Positions 33,397 to 42,647 of a stretch of DNA of 64,000 nt are shown piece after piece. Location of the stretch: positions 1 to 64,000 of the forward strand of contig JACPOU010000051.1 of the NCBI GenBank assembly GCA_016191345.1. Direction: 5' to 3'. Made by a program: the position numbers and the translations under genes. The DNA comes from Chloroflexota bacterium (GTDB lineage: Bacteria > Chloroflexota > Limnocylindria > Limnocylindrales > CSP1-4). The notes below the pieces were generated by a model, which ran no database searches, was not told the DNA's origin, and saw only the letters and a list, made by a program, of their open reading frames with translations. Position 1 is the first letter of the stretch; every line of letters begins with the position of its first letter.

Positions 33397-35460
33397 ATGG
33401 CCGACCACGACCGCTTCGCATCAGGACCCGCCGCGCCCGCATCCGGTCGGCGGCGCCGCTGGGGTGCGCCGATCCTCGGGCTCCTCCTCGCGGCCGCGCT
33501 GGCGCTGGCCCCGACGGCCGCAGCCGCGGGCTCCATGGCTCCCGCGTGCGATGGCGTGAATCTCCGGACGAGCGCATCGACCAGTGCGACCGTCAAGGTC
33601 AGGCTGGGCCTGGCGAACACGGTGACCGTCGGCGCGACCGTGGCCGGCGGCAGCTGGAGCACGATCTGCCCGACCTCCAAGGCGGGATCGACCTGGTTCC
33701 AGGTCACCCAGGTCAACGGGACGAGCGTGACGACGCTGTATGGCGTCACGTACCTCTTTGCCGCGACCGGCGTCCTCGCCGTCACCACACCATCGGCGCC
33801 CGCGCCGGACGCAACCGCATCGCCGTCGCCGACCCCGGCCGTCGCCCCCGTCGAGACGCCGCAACCGGCGACGACCCCCGTCCCGACCGCTGCCCCGACC
33901 GCGCCCCCGACCGCTGCCCCGACCGCCGCCCCGATCGCCGCCCCGACTGCTGCCCCGACCGCCGTCGTGGGCAGCGGCCAGAGCATGGTGCCCGCCTGCG
34001 ACGGCGCGAACCTGCGGACCAGTGCCTCGACGAGCGGAACCCTGAAGGTCAGGCTCGGCATCAACGGCAACAGCGTCGTCGTGAGCGGGACCGTGAGTGG
34101 CGGCAGCTGGAGCACCATCTGCCCGACCGCCAAGTCCGGCTCGAGCTGGTATCGCGTGACGAGCATCAACGGCGCGAGCGTCGCGACCCTCTACGGCGTA
34201 TCCGCGCTCTACGCGGCGAGCGGCGTCCTGAGCTCGGGCGTCACCGCCACGACGCCGGGCGTCACCATCCTCGGGGCCAGCACGACGTTCTTCGGCCGTG
34301 GCTACGGCCATGGCGTCGGCCTCTCCCAGTACGGGGCCCGGGGACGGGCGCTCGCCGGCCAGTCCGCGACGGAGATCCTCGCCCAGTACTTCGCCGGGAC
34401 GACGGTCGGGACGATCGCCGCCGGCCAGGCCATCCGCGTCCTCGTCCTCGACGACTTCACGGCCTCGGCCGCGGCCCCGCTGCTGATCTACGGCCGCGGC
34501 GGAGACTGGGAGATCGCCGGCATCGGCACCAGCTTCCCCGCCGACGCCCGGCTCCGGATGATCCCGACGACCAGCGGCACCACCACGACCTGGCGGGCAA
34601 TCGTCGACACGACGGCCGGTGCCGTGCTCTACAGCGGTCCCGTCCCGTCCGACAGCCGGATCCGCTCGAAGGTCGCGGGGGGCAGCATCCAGCTCTACTC
34701 GAAGCCCTCCACCTACGACCGCTATCGCGGCACGCTGCGCGTCCTCGCGACGGGCGCCCGCGTCGACGTCATCAACGAGCTGGACCTCGAGACGTACCTG
34801 CGCGGCGTCGTCCCGGCGGAGATGCCCTCGACGTGGCCGGCCGAGGCCCGGGCGGCCCAGACGATCGTGGCCCGGTCATATGCCGCCGTGCGCCTCCGTC
34901 CGGCAACCGGCACGTTCGACGTCTACGACGACACGCGGTCCCAGGTCTACGGCGGCATGATGCGGGAGACCCTCGCCGCCGACGCCACGGTGCTCGCGAC
35001 CGCGAACCAGGTCGTGAAGGCCGGCGCCGCCGTCGCGAACACGTACTTCCACTCGACCGGCGGCGGCGCGACGGAGAACAACGAGTATGTCTTCAACGCG
35101 TCGAGCGGCGCGGTCACGTCCACGCCGCTCGCGTACCTCCGCGGCTCGCCGGACCGGGACCAGGCCGGCGTCCCGTATGACGCCGGCGCGCCCGTTGCCA
35201 CGTGGCAGACGAAGGCGTACTCCGTCGCGGCACTCTCGGCGATCTTCGGCGCCGATGCGCGAACGAGCGTCGGCACGCTCGTGGGCTTCGACTTCCGGAA
35301 CCGCGGCGTCTCGGGGCGCCTCATCAGCGTCACGGTGATCGGCTCCACGGCGACGAAGACCGTGTCGGGCAACGTGTTCATCGCCGTGTTCAACGCTCGC
35401 AGGCCGCTCGCCGACCCGCCGCTCCGGAGCACGCTCCTCGCGGTCACGCCGATCCCGTAG
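33397..35460 (+). CDS. Secreted SpoIID/LytB-domain protein with two SH3-like repeats
   Basis: 687 residues. Signal peptide (GLLLAAALALAPTAAAAG), a first SH3-like repeat (MAPACDGVNLRTSAST ... GGSWSTICPTSK), a Pro/Thr/Ala linker of PTAAPT units, a second, near-identical SH3-like repeat (MVPACDGANLRTSAST ... GGSWSTICPTAK), then FGRGYGHGVGLSQYGARG and the SpoIID core (ELDLETYLRGVVPAEMPSTWPAEARAAQTIVARSYA, DDTRSQVYGG, YFHSTGGGATENNEYVF). SpoIID proteins cleave denuded glycan strands of peptidoglycan; the repeats probably bind the wall. GGGGAGG lies upstream of the ATG. Not necessarily linked to sporulation. Confidence 0.9.
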   Translation: MADHDRFASGPAAPASGRRRRWGAPILGLLLAAALALAPTAAAAGSMAPACDGVNLRTSASTSATVKVRLGLANTVTVGATVAGGSWSTICPTSKAGSTWFQVTQVNGTSVTTLYGVTYLFAATGVLAVTTPSAPAPDATASPSPTPAVAPVETPQPATTPVPTAAPTAPPTAAPTAAPIAAPTAAPTAVVGSGQSMVPACDGANLRTSASTSGTLKVRLGINGNSVVVSGTVSGGSWSTICPTAKSGSSWYRVTSINGASVATLYGVSALYAASGVLSSGVTATTPGVTILGASTTFFGRGYGHGVGLSQYGARGRALAGQSATEILAQYFAGTTVGTIAAGQAIRVLVLDDFTASAAAPLLIYGRGGDWEIAGIGTSFPADARLRMIPTTSGTTTTWRAIVDTTAGAVLYSGPVPSDSRIRSKVAGGSIQLYSKPSTYDRYRGTLRVLATGARVDVINELDLETYLRGVVPAEMPSTWPAEARAAQTIVARSYAAVRLRPATGTFDVYDDTRSQVYGGMMRETLAADATVLATANQVVKAGAAVANTYFHSTGGGATENNEYVFNASSGAVTSTPLAYLRGSPDRDQAGVPYDAGAPVATWQTKAYSVAALSAIFGADARTSVGTLVGFDFRNRGVSGRLISVTVIGSTATKTVSGNVFIAVFNARRPLADPPLRSTLLAVTPIP

Positions 35461-35609
35461 CGCCTGGGCGGGGGCCCGTCGGGATCCGTGGTATGGTGCC
35501 TTCGCAACGGCGCCACCTGGGCGCCATCAGACGCGGCAAGACGATCACTCCCTCTCAACGGTTCACGGCGAGACAGGTTCGCTGGGCCGCATGAGAAGGA
35601 GTTTTTTCT

Positions 35610-35984
35610 TTGTTCACGAATGACAAGACGCTGATCTGTGCCGACTGCGGCCAGGAGTTCGTCTTCACGGCGAGCGAGCAGCAGTTCTACACGGATCGCG
35701 GCTTCAGCGAGCCGCGGCGGTGTGCGTCGTGCCGGGCCATCAAGAAGGCCCAGCGCGGTGATTCCGGCGGCAGCTCGTACAGCTCCGGCGGCGGCTACTC
35801 GTCCGGCGGCAGCGGCTACGGCAACGGCGGCGGCTACGGCGGCGGCGAGAGCCGCGGCGCGCGCGAGATGTTCTCGGCGACCTGCTCCAGCTGCGGCAAG
35901 GAAGCGCGGGTCCCGTTCCGCCCGAACGGCTCCAAGCCCGTCTACTGCTCGGACTGCTTCAGCACCCAGCGCGCGACGTACTGA
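35610..35984 (+). CDS. Zinc-ribbon CxxC protein with Gly/Ser linker, TTG start
   Basis: 124 residues. FTNDKTLICADCGQEFVFTASEQ...GFSEPRRCASCRAIKK is the first zinc ribbon; a Gly/Ser/Tyr linker (SSGGGYSSGGSGYGNGGGYGG) follows; FSATCSSCGKEARVPFRPNGSKPVYCSDCF is the second. This two-ribbon family is common in Chloroflexota and other environmental bacteria; a nucleic-acid role is likely but unproven. TTG at 35610 is the start, chosen because AAGGAG at 35596-35601 has ideal spacing and no ATG or GTG is available. The 125-bp leader contains a GGCGCC hairpin (35509-35525). Confidence 0.85.
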   Translation: MFTNDKTLICADCGQEFVFTASEQQFYTDRGFSEPRRCASCRAIKKAQRGDSGGSSYSSGGGYSSGGSGYGNGGGYGGGESRGAREMFSATCSSCGKEARVPFRPNGSKPVYCSDCFSTQRATY

Positions 35985-36066
35985 GCCACGGCCCGCCCTT
36001 GGGCCGGCCCGTATCCCAGGCCGCGCCCGGCGACATCGCCGGGCGCGGTTTCCATTCCCAACTCGA

Positions 36067-36201
36067 TCAACCCTCGATGAGCGGGTCCTTGACGACGTTC
36101 TCGGCGAGGAACCAGGCCAGCGTCTCGTGGCGCGCAGGACGTCGGCCCGCAGCGGCTGCGTCGGCCTCGCGCTCCATCGCCTCCCTCGGCCCCGCGCACA
36201 T
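36067..36201 (-). CDS. Possible 44-residue protein just downstream of tRNA-Gly
   Basis: MCAGPREAMEREADAAAAGRRP then RHETLAWFLAENVVKDPLIEG. The C-terminal half has a natural-looking helix and non-random composition. It starts 11 bp past the 3' end of the tRNA on the same strand, without a clear ribosome site for the first ATG; GAGGGAGG lies close before the internal Met at codon 9. Could be chance in this GC-rich DNA. Confidence 0.3.
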   Translation of the reverse strand: MCAGPREAMEREADAAAAGRRPARHETLAWFLAENVVKDPLIEG

Positions 36202-36211
36202 TACGAAGGAG

Positions 36212-36287
36212 TGGAGCGGGAGACGGGATTCGAACCCGCGACATTCTGCTTGGGAAGCAGACACTCTGCCAGCTGAGTTACTCCCGC
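36212..36287 (-). tRNA. tRNA-Gly (anticodon CCC), CCA encoded
   Basis: On the - strand the acceptor GCGGGAG (36287-36281) pairs with CTCCCGC (36222-36216). The D arm, an anticodon arm TCTGC-TTCCCAA-GCAGA with CCC in the loop, and a T arm with GGTTCGAATCC are all present. The discriminator T is followed by CCA (36214-36212). Decodes GGG glycine codons. Confidence 0.95.
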
Positions 36288-36420
36288 TCGGGAGGCCGTT
36301 CAGTCTAGCGGGAGCGGCCGTTCGCGCCAAGGCTGGGCAACGGCCTGCCCGGGACTAGGATCTCCCGGTGCGCCGACCTTCGACTTCACAGCCCGCGCCC
36401 ACCCCTCGCCGAGCCGCCAC

Positions 36421-37452
36421 GTGACCCGGCAGCTGGAGCTGACTCGCGAGCAGGTCCTCGCGTTCCGCCGCTCGGTCCAGGCCCTCGACGAGCGGCTGCC
36501 AGCCGGTCCCGCGTCGCTCCGACGCGCGGCCTGGGCGGGACTCTCGGACAGCATGCCGCGCGGGGCGCTGCTTTCGATCCACGCCCGCGTCGAGGGGACG
36601 ACCTCGGCCAGCTGGGAGGACCCCTCCCTCGCCCAGGTCTGGGGGCCGCGGTTCAGCGCCTACGTCGTGGCCCGCCAGGACGTCCCGGTCTTCACGCTCG
36701 GGCGGCATCCTGATTCTGCCGCCGGCCGGCGACGCGCCGAGGACGCGGCGACCCGGATCCGCGACCTCCTCGACGGCGCGACGATGACGTACAGCGCAGC
36801 CGGCCGGGCGCTCGGCGTGCCGCCGAACTCGCTGCGCTACGCGACCACGACGGGCACCATCCTCATCCGCTGGGACGGTGCGCGAAGGCCAACGATCCAG
36901 ACGATCCCGCCGCCGGGGGTCACCCCCGGGGCGGCCCGCCTCGAGCTTGCCCGGCGCTTCCTCCACGTCTTCGCCGTCGGGACCCCCACGTCGTTCAGCG
37001 CCTGGGCCGGCGTGAAGCCCGCCTCCGCCCAGCACGCCTTCGATGGCCTCCGACGCGAGCTCGTCGCCGCGCGGACGCCGGTCGGCGATGGCTGGATCCT
37101 CGCCGCCGACGAGCCGGCGATCGGTGCCGCGTCCGAAGCGGGATCGCGGGCCGCCGCGCCGGCCAGGCTCCTCCCGAGCGGCGACACCTACCATCTCCTC
37201 CAGGGTGCGGATCGGGCGCTGCTCGTGCCGGAGGCGGAGCGTCGCGGCAGGCTCTGGACGCCGCGAGTCTGGCCGGGCGCCGTCCTGGCCGATGGCGAGG
37301 TCGTCGGCACATGGCGCAGGGCCGGTTCGAACGTCGCCGTCGAGGCCTGGCAGCCGCTCACGTCCGCCGTCCGCGACGCGATCGAGACGGAAGCCGCATC
37401 GTTGCCGCTGCCCGACCTTCGTTCGCCGATCCGCGTCCGCTGGGAGCCCTGA
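36421..37452 (+). CDS. Winged-helix DNA-binding domain protein (HTH_42/YcaQ-like)
   Basis: 343 residues. MTRQLELTREQVLAFRRSVQALDERLP is the usual opening; later ARRFLHVFAVGTPTSFSAWAGVKPASAQHAFDGL and LLPSGDTYHLLQGADRALLVP, with LWTPRVWPGAVLADGEVVGTWRR near the end, match the HTH_42 (AlkX/YcaQ) family. Some members are interstrand-crosslink DNA glycosylases with a QxQ motif; no such motif is obvious here, so only the fold is claimed. GTG start at 36421. Ends 4 bp before the next gene. Confidence 0.85.
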   Translation: MTRQLELTREQVLAFRRSVQALDERLPAGPASLRRAAWAGLSDSMPRGALLSIHARVEGTTSASWEDPSLAQVWGPRFSAYVVARQDVPVFTLGRHPDSAAGRRRAEDAATRIRDLLDGATMTYSAAGRALGVPPNSLRYATTTGTILIRWDGARRPTIQTIPPPGVTPGAARLELARRFLHVFAVGTPTSFSAWAGVKPASAQHAFDGLRRELVAARTPVGDGWILAADEPAIGAASEAGSRAAAPARLLPSGDTYHLLQGADRALLVPEAERRGRLWTPRVWPGAVLADGEVVGTWRRAGSNVAVEAWQPLTSAVRDAIETEAASLPLPDLRSPIRVRWEP

Positions 37453-37456
37453 GCCG

Positions 37457-38629
37457 ATGCTCGCCGCGCAGCCCGCCACGTTCCTGATCGCCGACATCTC
37501 GGGCTACACCGGCTACCTTGCCGACGTCGAGCTGGATCACGCCCAGGACATCCTCGCCGACCTCGTCGGCGCGGTCGTGTCGGCGCTCCGGCCGAACTTC
37601 CGGCTGGCCAAGCTGGAGGGCGATGCCGCCTTCACCTGGACGCCGGGGGCGGCCATCGACGGCTCGATGCTCCTCGACACGATCGAGCGCTGCTACTTCG
37701 GCTTCCGGCGCCGCCGCCGCGATGTCCGGCAGGCGACGTCGTGCGAGTGCAATGCCTGTGTGCGCATCCCGGACCTCGACCTGAAGTTCGTCGTCCACCA
37801 CGGCACGACCATCGTCCAGAAGGTCGCCGGGCGGCAGGAGCTCCTCGGCTCCGACGTCATCGTCGTCCACCGGCTCCTGAAGAACGACATCGTCGAGCGG
37901 GAGGGCATCGAGGCCTACGCCCTGCTGACGCAGGCCTGCATCGACGCCGGCGACATCGATCCTGCGGCGCTCGGCCTCCGGCCGCACGTCGAGACGTATG
38001 ACCGGATCGGCGACGTGCCCGGCTGGGTGCTCGACCTCGAACGGCGGTGGCAGGAGGAGGAGGCTCGGGCACGTGTTCGCGTGGCCCCCGAGGACGCCGT
38101 CCTCGACCTGGCGATCACGACGACCGCGCCGCCGCAGGTCGCCTGGGAGTTCCTGACGAAGCCCGGCCAACGGATGTCCTGGCAGCCCTGGGTGACCGAG
38201 GTCACGATCGAGGGCGCGACCGGCGGCCGCCGCGGGCCCGGCTCCTCGAATCACTGCATGCATGGCAAGGACGCCGTCGTCGAGGAGATCCTCGACTGGC
38301 GGCCGTACGACTACGTCACCGACCGGACCATCCTTGACACGCCCGACGGGCCGGTGAAGGTCCTCCACACGATCGAGCTGGAGCCGGTCCCGGACGGGAC
38401 GGTCATCCACCTCCGGTTCGGCGCGCCCCGGACCAAGCGCGAGCTGGCACAGATGACCCACATCGGCCCCGCCTATGGCGAGGCGCTCCAGTCCGCGTTC
38501 CCGACCCTGCTCGCGCTCCTCGACGCCGAGGTCGCCGGTCGGTCGGAGGGACGCCCACCGGAGCCCGAGCTCGTGACCCGCAACCCGAAGGGTCCGCTCG
38601 CCGGCCTCCCGCCGGTCGCGACTGGCTGA
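37457..38629 (+). CDS. DUF2652 cyclase-like domain fused to an SRPBCC domain
   Basis: 390 residues. The N-terminal half (1-200) begins FLIADISGYTGYLADVELDHAQDILADLV and has FRLAKLEGDAAFTW and LKFVVHHGTTIVQKVAGRQELLGSDVIVVHRLL, a layout like class III adenylate/guanylate cyclase domains (DUF2652). The C-terminal half (about 205-355) is an SRPBCC module (LAITTTAPPQVAWEFLTKPGQRMSWQPWV ... GPGSSNHCMHGK). Metal-binding Asp residues of true cyclases are only partly present, so nucleotide cyclisation is uncertain. It follows the winged-helix gene by 4 bp, so they are likely co-transcribed. Confidence 0.85.
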   Translation: MLAAQPATFLIADISGYTGYLADVELDHAQDILADLVGAVVSALRPNFRLAKLEGDAAFTWTPGAAIDGSMLLDTIERCYFGFRRRRRDVRQATSCECNACVRIPDLDLKFVVHHGTTIVQKVAGRQELLGSDVIVVHRLLKNDIVEREGIEAYALLTQACIDAGDIDPAALGLRPHVETYDRIGDVPGWVLDLERRWQEEEARARVRVAPEDAVLDLAITTTAPPQVAWEFLTKPGQRMSWQPWVTEVTIEGATGGRRGPGSSNHCMHGKDAVVEEILDWRPYDYVTDRTILDTPDGPVKVLHTIELEPVPDGTVIHLRFGAPRTKRELAQMTHIGPAYGEALQSAFPTLLALLDAEVAGRSEGRPPEPELVTRNPKGPLAGLPPVATG

Positions 38630-38974
38630 CATCCGCGCCACGGCCGGCCGGCCCATCGACGGGAGTCGCGGTCCTCAACTGGCGCGGCAGTCCAGCCGTG
38701 AGCTGCAGCTACTCTCCCTGCCGGTCCGGGGGTCCAACCTTCCCGACCCGCGGCAGGCCCGACGGCCGCTCGAGTGGCCCGCGCTGGCTCCCGAGTCCTG
38801 CAGCCGACCCATAGCCCGGCCGGGGCTTGGCTACCAGTCCAGCGGTGGCAACGCGACGAGCCCACGCGACGAGTCCACGCGACGGGCCCTTCGCAGCGAC
38901 TGGCCCTTCGCAGCGAGCGATGCCGCTGCTACCCTCAGCCACTCCGACACGCCAGAACCCTGAGGAACACCGAG
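38630..38974. other. 345-bp intergenic stretch with a 17-bp dispersed motif
   Basis: Contains one copy of CTGGCGCGGCAGTCCAG at 38679-38695 (same motif as at 57930-58092), a weaker relative near 38780, three 13-bp units of GCGACGAGYCCAC near 38852-38890 and a doubled CCCTTCGCAGCGA near 38890. The promoter for the trpB-like gene should be at its right end. No gene seen. Confidence 0.65.
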
Positions 38975-40345
38975 ATGGCCGCTGACCGGACGAAGTTCAT
39001 CCTCGACGAGGACCGCATCCCCCGCAGCTGGTACAACATCGCGGCCGACCTGCCGACGCCGGCCCCGCCGGTCCTCCATCCCGGGACCGGCCAACCGATC
39101 GGGCCCGCGGACCTGGCTCCGCTCTTCCCGATGGAGCTCATCAAGCAGGTCGTCAGCCAGGATCGGGAGATCGAGATCCCGGGACCGGTCAGAGATGCGT
39201 ACCGCCTGTACCGGCCGAGCCCGCTCTTCCGGGCCCACCGCCTCGAGAAGGCCCTCGATACCCCCGCCCACATCTACTACAAGTACGAGGGCGGCAGCCC
39301 GTCGGGCAGCCACAAGCCGAACACCGCGCTGGCCCAGGCCTTCTACAACAAGGAGGAGGGCATCACCCGGCTCGCGACCGAGACCGGCGCCGGCCAGTGG
39401 GGCAGCGCCCTCGCCTTCGCGGGCGCGACCTTCGGGGTCGACGTGAAGGTCTACATGGTCCGCAGCAGCTATGACCAGAAGCCGTACCGACGCGTCCTCA
39501 TGGAGACCTACGGGGCGTCCGTCAGGCCCAGCCCGAGCGAGGACACGAACTACGGCCGCAGTGTCCTGGCCGACCGGCCCGATCACACCGGCTCGCTCGG
39601 GATCGCGATCAGCGAGGCGATCGAGGACACGGTCACGCATCCCGGAACGAGGTACTCCCTCGGCTCGGTCTTCGACTTCGTGCTGCTCCACCAGACGGTG
39701 ATCGGCCAGGAGGCGATCGAGCAGATGGCGATGGCCGACGAGGAGCCCGACGTCGTGATCGGCTGTGCGGGCGGCGGCTCCAACTTCGCGGGCCTGGCGT
39801 TCCCGTTCCTCGGGCGTGGCCTGCGCGGCGGCCCGAGGCCCCGGATCATCGCCGCCGAGCCGGAGGCCGCCCCGTCACTGACCAAGGGCGCTTACCGCTA
39901 CGACTTCGGCGACACCGCCCGGATGACGCCGCTCGTGAAGATGCACACCCTCGGCCACGACTTCATCCCCGAGCCCATCCACGCCGGCGGCCTTCGCTAT
40001 CACGGCATGTCACCGCTCGTATCGCTGCTCAAGGAGGAGGGCCTCATCGAGGCGCAGGCCGTTCACCAGCGAGCGTCGTTCGAGGTGGGCGTCCAGTTCG
40101 CCAGGGCAGAGGGCATCCTCCCTGCGCCCGAGCCGACCCATGCCCTCAAGGTCGCCGTCGACGAGGCCCTCGAGGCGCGCCGGTCGGGCCAGGCGAAGGT
40201 GATCCTGTTCAACCTTTGCGGGCACGGCCATTTCGACCTCTCGGCCTACGAGCGCTACCTTTCAGGGACGCTCGAGGACTACGAGTATCCGGCCGAGAAG
40301 GTCGCCGAAGCCCTCAGGGCGCTGGCGGGCCTGCCCGTCGGCTGA
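38975..40345 (+). CDS. trpB2: Tryptophan synthase beta-like protein (TrpB2 type)
   Basis: 456 residues, longer at the N-terminus than TrpB1 ([35 protein letters not shown]), which is the mark of TrpB2. PLP-binding Lys is K114 in [13 protein letters not shown]; the phosphate loop is [23 protein letters not shown] follows the family. Condenses indole with serine; TrpB2 enzymes often work without TrpA. No other trp gene is near, and the next genes are sugar-related. TGAGGA lies 9 bp before the ATG. Confidence 0.93.
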   Translation: MAADRTKFILDEDRIPRSWYNIAADLPTPAPPVLHPGTGQPIGPADLAPLFPMELIKQVVSQDREIEIPGPVRDAYRLYRPSPLFRAHRLEKALDTPAHIYYKYEGGSPSGSHKPNTALAQAFYNKEEGITRLATETGAGQWGSALAFAGATFGVDVKVYMVRSSYDQKPYRRVLMETYGASVRPSPSEDTNYGRSVLADRPDHTGSLGIAISEAIEDTVTHPGTRYSLGSVFDFVLLHQTVIGQEAIEQMAMADEEPDVVIGCAGGGSNFAGLAFPFLGRGLRGGPRPRIIAAEPEAAPSLTKGAYRYDFGDTARMTPLVKMHTLGHDFIPEPIHAGGLRYHGMSPLVSLLKEEGLIEAQAVHQRASFEVGVQFARAEGILPAPEPTHALKVAVDEALEARRSGQAKVILFNLCGHGHFDLSAYERYLSGTLEDYEYPAEKVAEALRALAGLPVG

Positions 40346-40391
40346 TGCCCAACGCCGGCCGGATCTGCGAGGCCATCCCCACGGAGGTTCC

Positions 40392-41363
40392 ATGAAGCTC
40401 GGCGTCTTCACCGTCCTGTTCGGGTCGCAGCCACTGGAGTCCGCCCTCGACCGGATCGTCGAGGCCGGGATCGACCGCGTCGAGATCGGGACGGGCAACT
40501 ACCCGGGCGACGCCCACTGCCGGCCGGCGGAGCTGCTCGCGGACGGCGCGGCGCTTTCCGGCTTCCGGGGCGCGATCTCCTCGCGGAACCTGGAGATCAG
40601 CGCCCTGTCCTGCCATGGCAACCCGCTCCACCCGCAGGCGCACGTCGCGCGCGCCAGCCACGAGACGTTCGTCCGGACCGTGGAGCTCGCGGAGCGCCTC
40701 GACGTGAGCCGGGTCAACCTCTTCAGCGGCTGTCCCGGGGATTCCGATGCCGCCCGCTACCCGAACTGGGTGACCTGCGCCTGGCCGAATGAGTACGGCG
40801 AGCTCCTGGAGTGGCAGTGGCGGGAGAAGGTCATCCCGTACTGGCGGGAGCAGGCGGCCTTCGCGGCCGCCCATGGCGTGCGCCTGGGCTTCGAGATGCA
40901 TCCCGGATTCGTGGTCTACAACCCGGCGACGCTCCTCCGCCTCCGCGATGCCTGCGGCGAGGCAATCGGGGCGAACCTGGACCCGAGCCACCTCTTCTGG
41001 CAGGGGATCGACATCGAGACGGCCATCGCCGAGCTGGGGCGGCACGGCGCGATCTTCCACACCCACGCCAAGGACACGGCGATCCACGCCGCGAACGCGG
41101 CGCTCAACGGCGTCCTCGACACGGTGCCGCTCGGCGAGGTCGGCCGCCGCTCGTGGGTTTTCCGGACCGTCGGCTTCGGCCACGGCGAGCTGGACTGGCG
41201 AAGGATCCTGAGCGCGCTCCGCCTCGCGGGCTACGAAGACGTCCTGTCGATCGAGCACGAGGACGCCCTCCTGTCGATCGACGAGGGATTCAGGAAGGCC
41301 GTCGCGTTCCTCCGCTCCGTGATGCCGTCCGAGCCGGCGATGTCCGAGGCCTGGTGGACGTGA
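40392..41363 (+). CDS. Sugar phosphate isomerase/epimerase (xylose isomerase-like TIM barrel)
   Basis: 323 residues. MKLGVFTVLFGSQPLESALDRIVEAGIDRVEIGTGNYPGD, SALSCHGNPLHP, VRLGFEMHPGFVVYNPATLLRL, GANLDPSHLFWQGID and FHTHAKDTAIH are the metal-binding strands (Glu, Asp/His, His, His) of the family. Probably a ketose/aldose epimerase or inosose dehydratase-like enzyme. GGAGGTTCC before the ATG. Its stop shares one base with the start of the Gfo/Idh/MocA gene (TGATG), a typical catabolic pair. Confidence 0.92.
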   Translation: MKLGVFTVLFGSQPLESALDRIVEAGIDRVEIGTGNYPGDAHCRPAELLADGAALSGFRGAISSRNLEISALSCHGNPLHPQAHVARASHETFVRTVELAERLDVSRVNLFSGCPGDSDAARYPNWVTCAWPNEYGELLEWQWREKVIPYWREQAAFAAAHGVRLGFEMHPGFVVYNPATLLRLRDACGEAIGANLDPSHLFWQGIDIETAIAELGRHGAIFHTHAKDTAIHAANAALNGVLDTVPLGEVGRRSWVFRTVGFGHGELDWRRILSALRLAGYEDVLSIEHEDALLSIDEGFRKAVAFLRSVMPSEPAMSEAWWT

Positions 41364-42559
41364 TGGCGGAGCCTGATCGCGTGGACGGCGAGCGCGCCGC
41401 CCGGCCGCCGCGGCTGCGGACCGCCGTGGTCGGGATGGGCTTCGTGGGGCCGTTCCACGTCGATGCCGTGCGGCGGGGCGGCTACGCCGACGTCGTCGCG
41501 ATCGTCGGGTCGGACGAGGCGCGCTCCCGGCAGCGGGCCGAAGCCCTCGGCGTCGCCCGCGGGACAGCCGAGTTCCGGTCCGTCCTCGACGACCCGACCA
41601 TCGACGTCGTCCACGTCTGCACTCCGAACCGGACCCACGTGGAGCTCGCGACGGCCGTGCTCGAGGCCGGCAAGCACCTCGTCCTGGAGAAGCCCGCCGC
41701 GCTCGACTCGGCAACGGCGTTCGAGCTCGCCGCCCTCGCCCGGCGCCGGGGTCGGCACGCGCTCGTCGCCCTGACCTATCGGGGCTACCCGATGGTCCGC
41801 CGGGCCCGGGCGCTCATTGCCGCCGGGGCCGCCGGGGACCTCCGGCTCATCCACGGCGGGTACATCCAGGACTGGCTCGCGAACGCCACGGACTACAACT
41901 GGCGCCTCGAGCCCGAGGCCGGGGGCGCGTCGCGCGCGGTCGCCGACATCGGGACGCACTGGTTCGACACCGCGGAGTTCATCTCCGGGCTGCGGGTCGA
42001 GGCGGTCTTCGCCGACCTGGCCACGTTCATCGATCGCCGGACCCGGCCGCTCGTCGCCGCGACTGCCTTCGGGACGGCGGACGGACCGACCGAGGACGTG
42101 ACCATCAGATCCGAGGACGCCGCGACGATCCTGTTCCGCTTCGAGGGCGGCGTCCGAGGCTCGGCCGTCATCAGCCAGGTGAGCCCCGGCCGGAAGAACG
42201 CGTTCCAGCTGGAGCTGGCGGGCGCCCGGGCGACCCTCGACTGGGCCCAGGAGGACCCGGAGCATCTCTGGGTCCGCAGCCGCGACGAATCGACGCTCCT
42301 GACCCGCGGTCCCGACGACGGCCCCGCGGTGGAGGTGGGCGTCCCCTCGCTGCCGGCCGGCCATCCCGAGGGCTGGGCGGAGGCCCTCCGTGACCTGCTC
42401 CGCCCGTTCTACGCGGCCATCGCCGCGGGAGCGGCCCCGGACGAGGATCCCGCCGCCGCGCCATACCCGACGCTGGACGACGGCGCCCGGGACGTCGCGT
42501 TCGTGGAGGCCGTCCTCGAATCGTCGCGGACGTCCAGCTGGGTGCCGCTGGCTCGCTGA
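41363..42559 (+). CDS. Gfo/Idh/MocA-family oxidoreductase
   Basis: 398 residues. The NAD(P)-binding start LRTAVVGMGFVGPFHVDAVRRGGYADVVAIVGSD has the GxGxxG pattern; VVHVCTPNRTHVELATAVLEAGKHLVLEKP contains the EKP signature. The C-terminal domain includes RAVADIGTHWFDTAEFI with the catalytic-type Asp and His. Acts on a cyclic polyol or sugar together with the upstream isomerase, to which it is coupled by a 1-nt overlap. Confidence 0.93.
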   Translation: MAEPDRVDGERAARPPRLRTAVVGMGFVGPFHVDAVRRGGYADVVAIVGSDEARSRQRAEALGVARGTAEFRSVLDDPTIDVVHVCTPNRTHVELATAVLEAGKHLVLEKPAALDSATAFELAALARRRGRHALVALTYRGYPMVRRARALIAAGAAGDLRLIHGGYIQDWLANATDYNWRLEPEAGGASRAVADIGTHWFDTAEFISGLRVEAVFADLATFIDRRTRPLVAATAFGTADGPTEDVTIRSEDAATILFRFEGGVRGSAVISQVSPGRKNAFQLELAGARATLDWAQEDPEHLWVRSRDESTLLTRGPDDGPAVEVGVPSLPAGHPEGWAEALRDLLRPFYAAIAAGAAPDEDPAAAPYPTLDDGARDVAFVEAVLESSRTSSWVPLAR

Positions 42560-42625
42560 GGTTCGCCCGGGCCACCGTGGCCCCGTCCGAGGACGTGTTG
42601 TGCTAATGTGACGTGGTTGGCAAAT

Positions 42626-42637
42626 AATCTATAGATT
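42626..42637. promoter_or_regulatory. Perfect AT-rich palindrome at the head of the heme operon
   Basis: AATCTATAGATT is a perfect 12-bp palindrome in otherwise GC-rich DNA, with a further half-site-like TAGATT at 42642-42647 touching the TTG start of the regulator. A candidate -35 TTGGCA (42617-42622) lies just before it, so a protein bound here would block the promoter. It is the best candidate operator for the first-gene regulator; the pairing is inference. Confidence 0.65.
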
Positions 42638-42647
42638 TAGGTAGATT

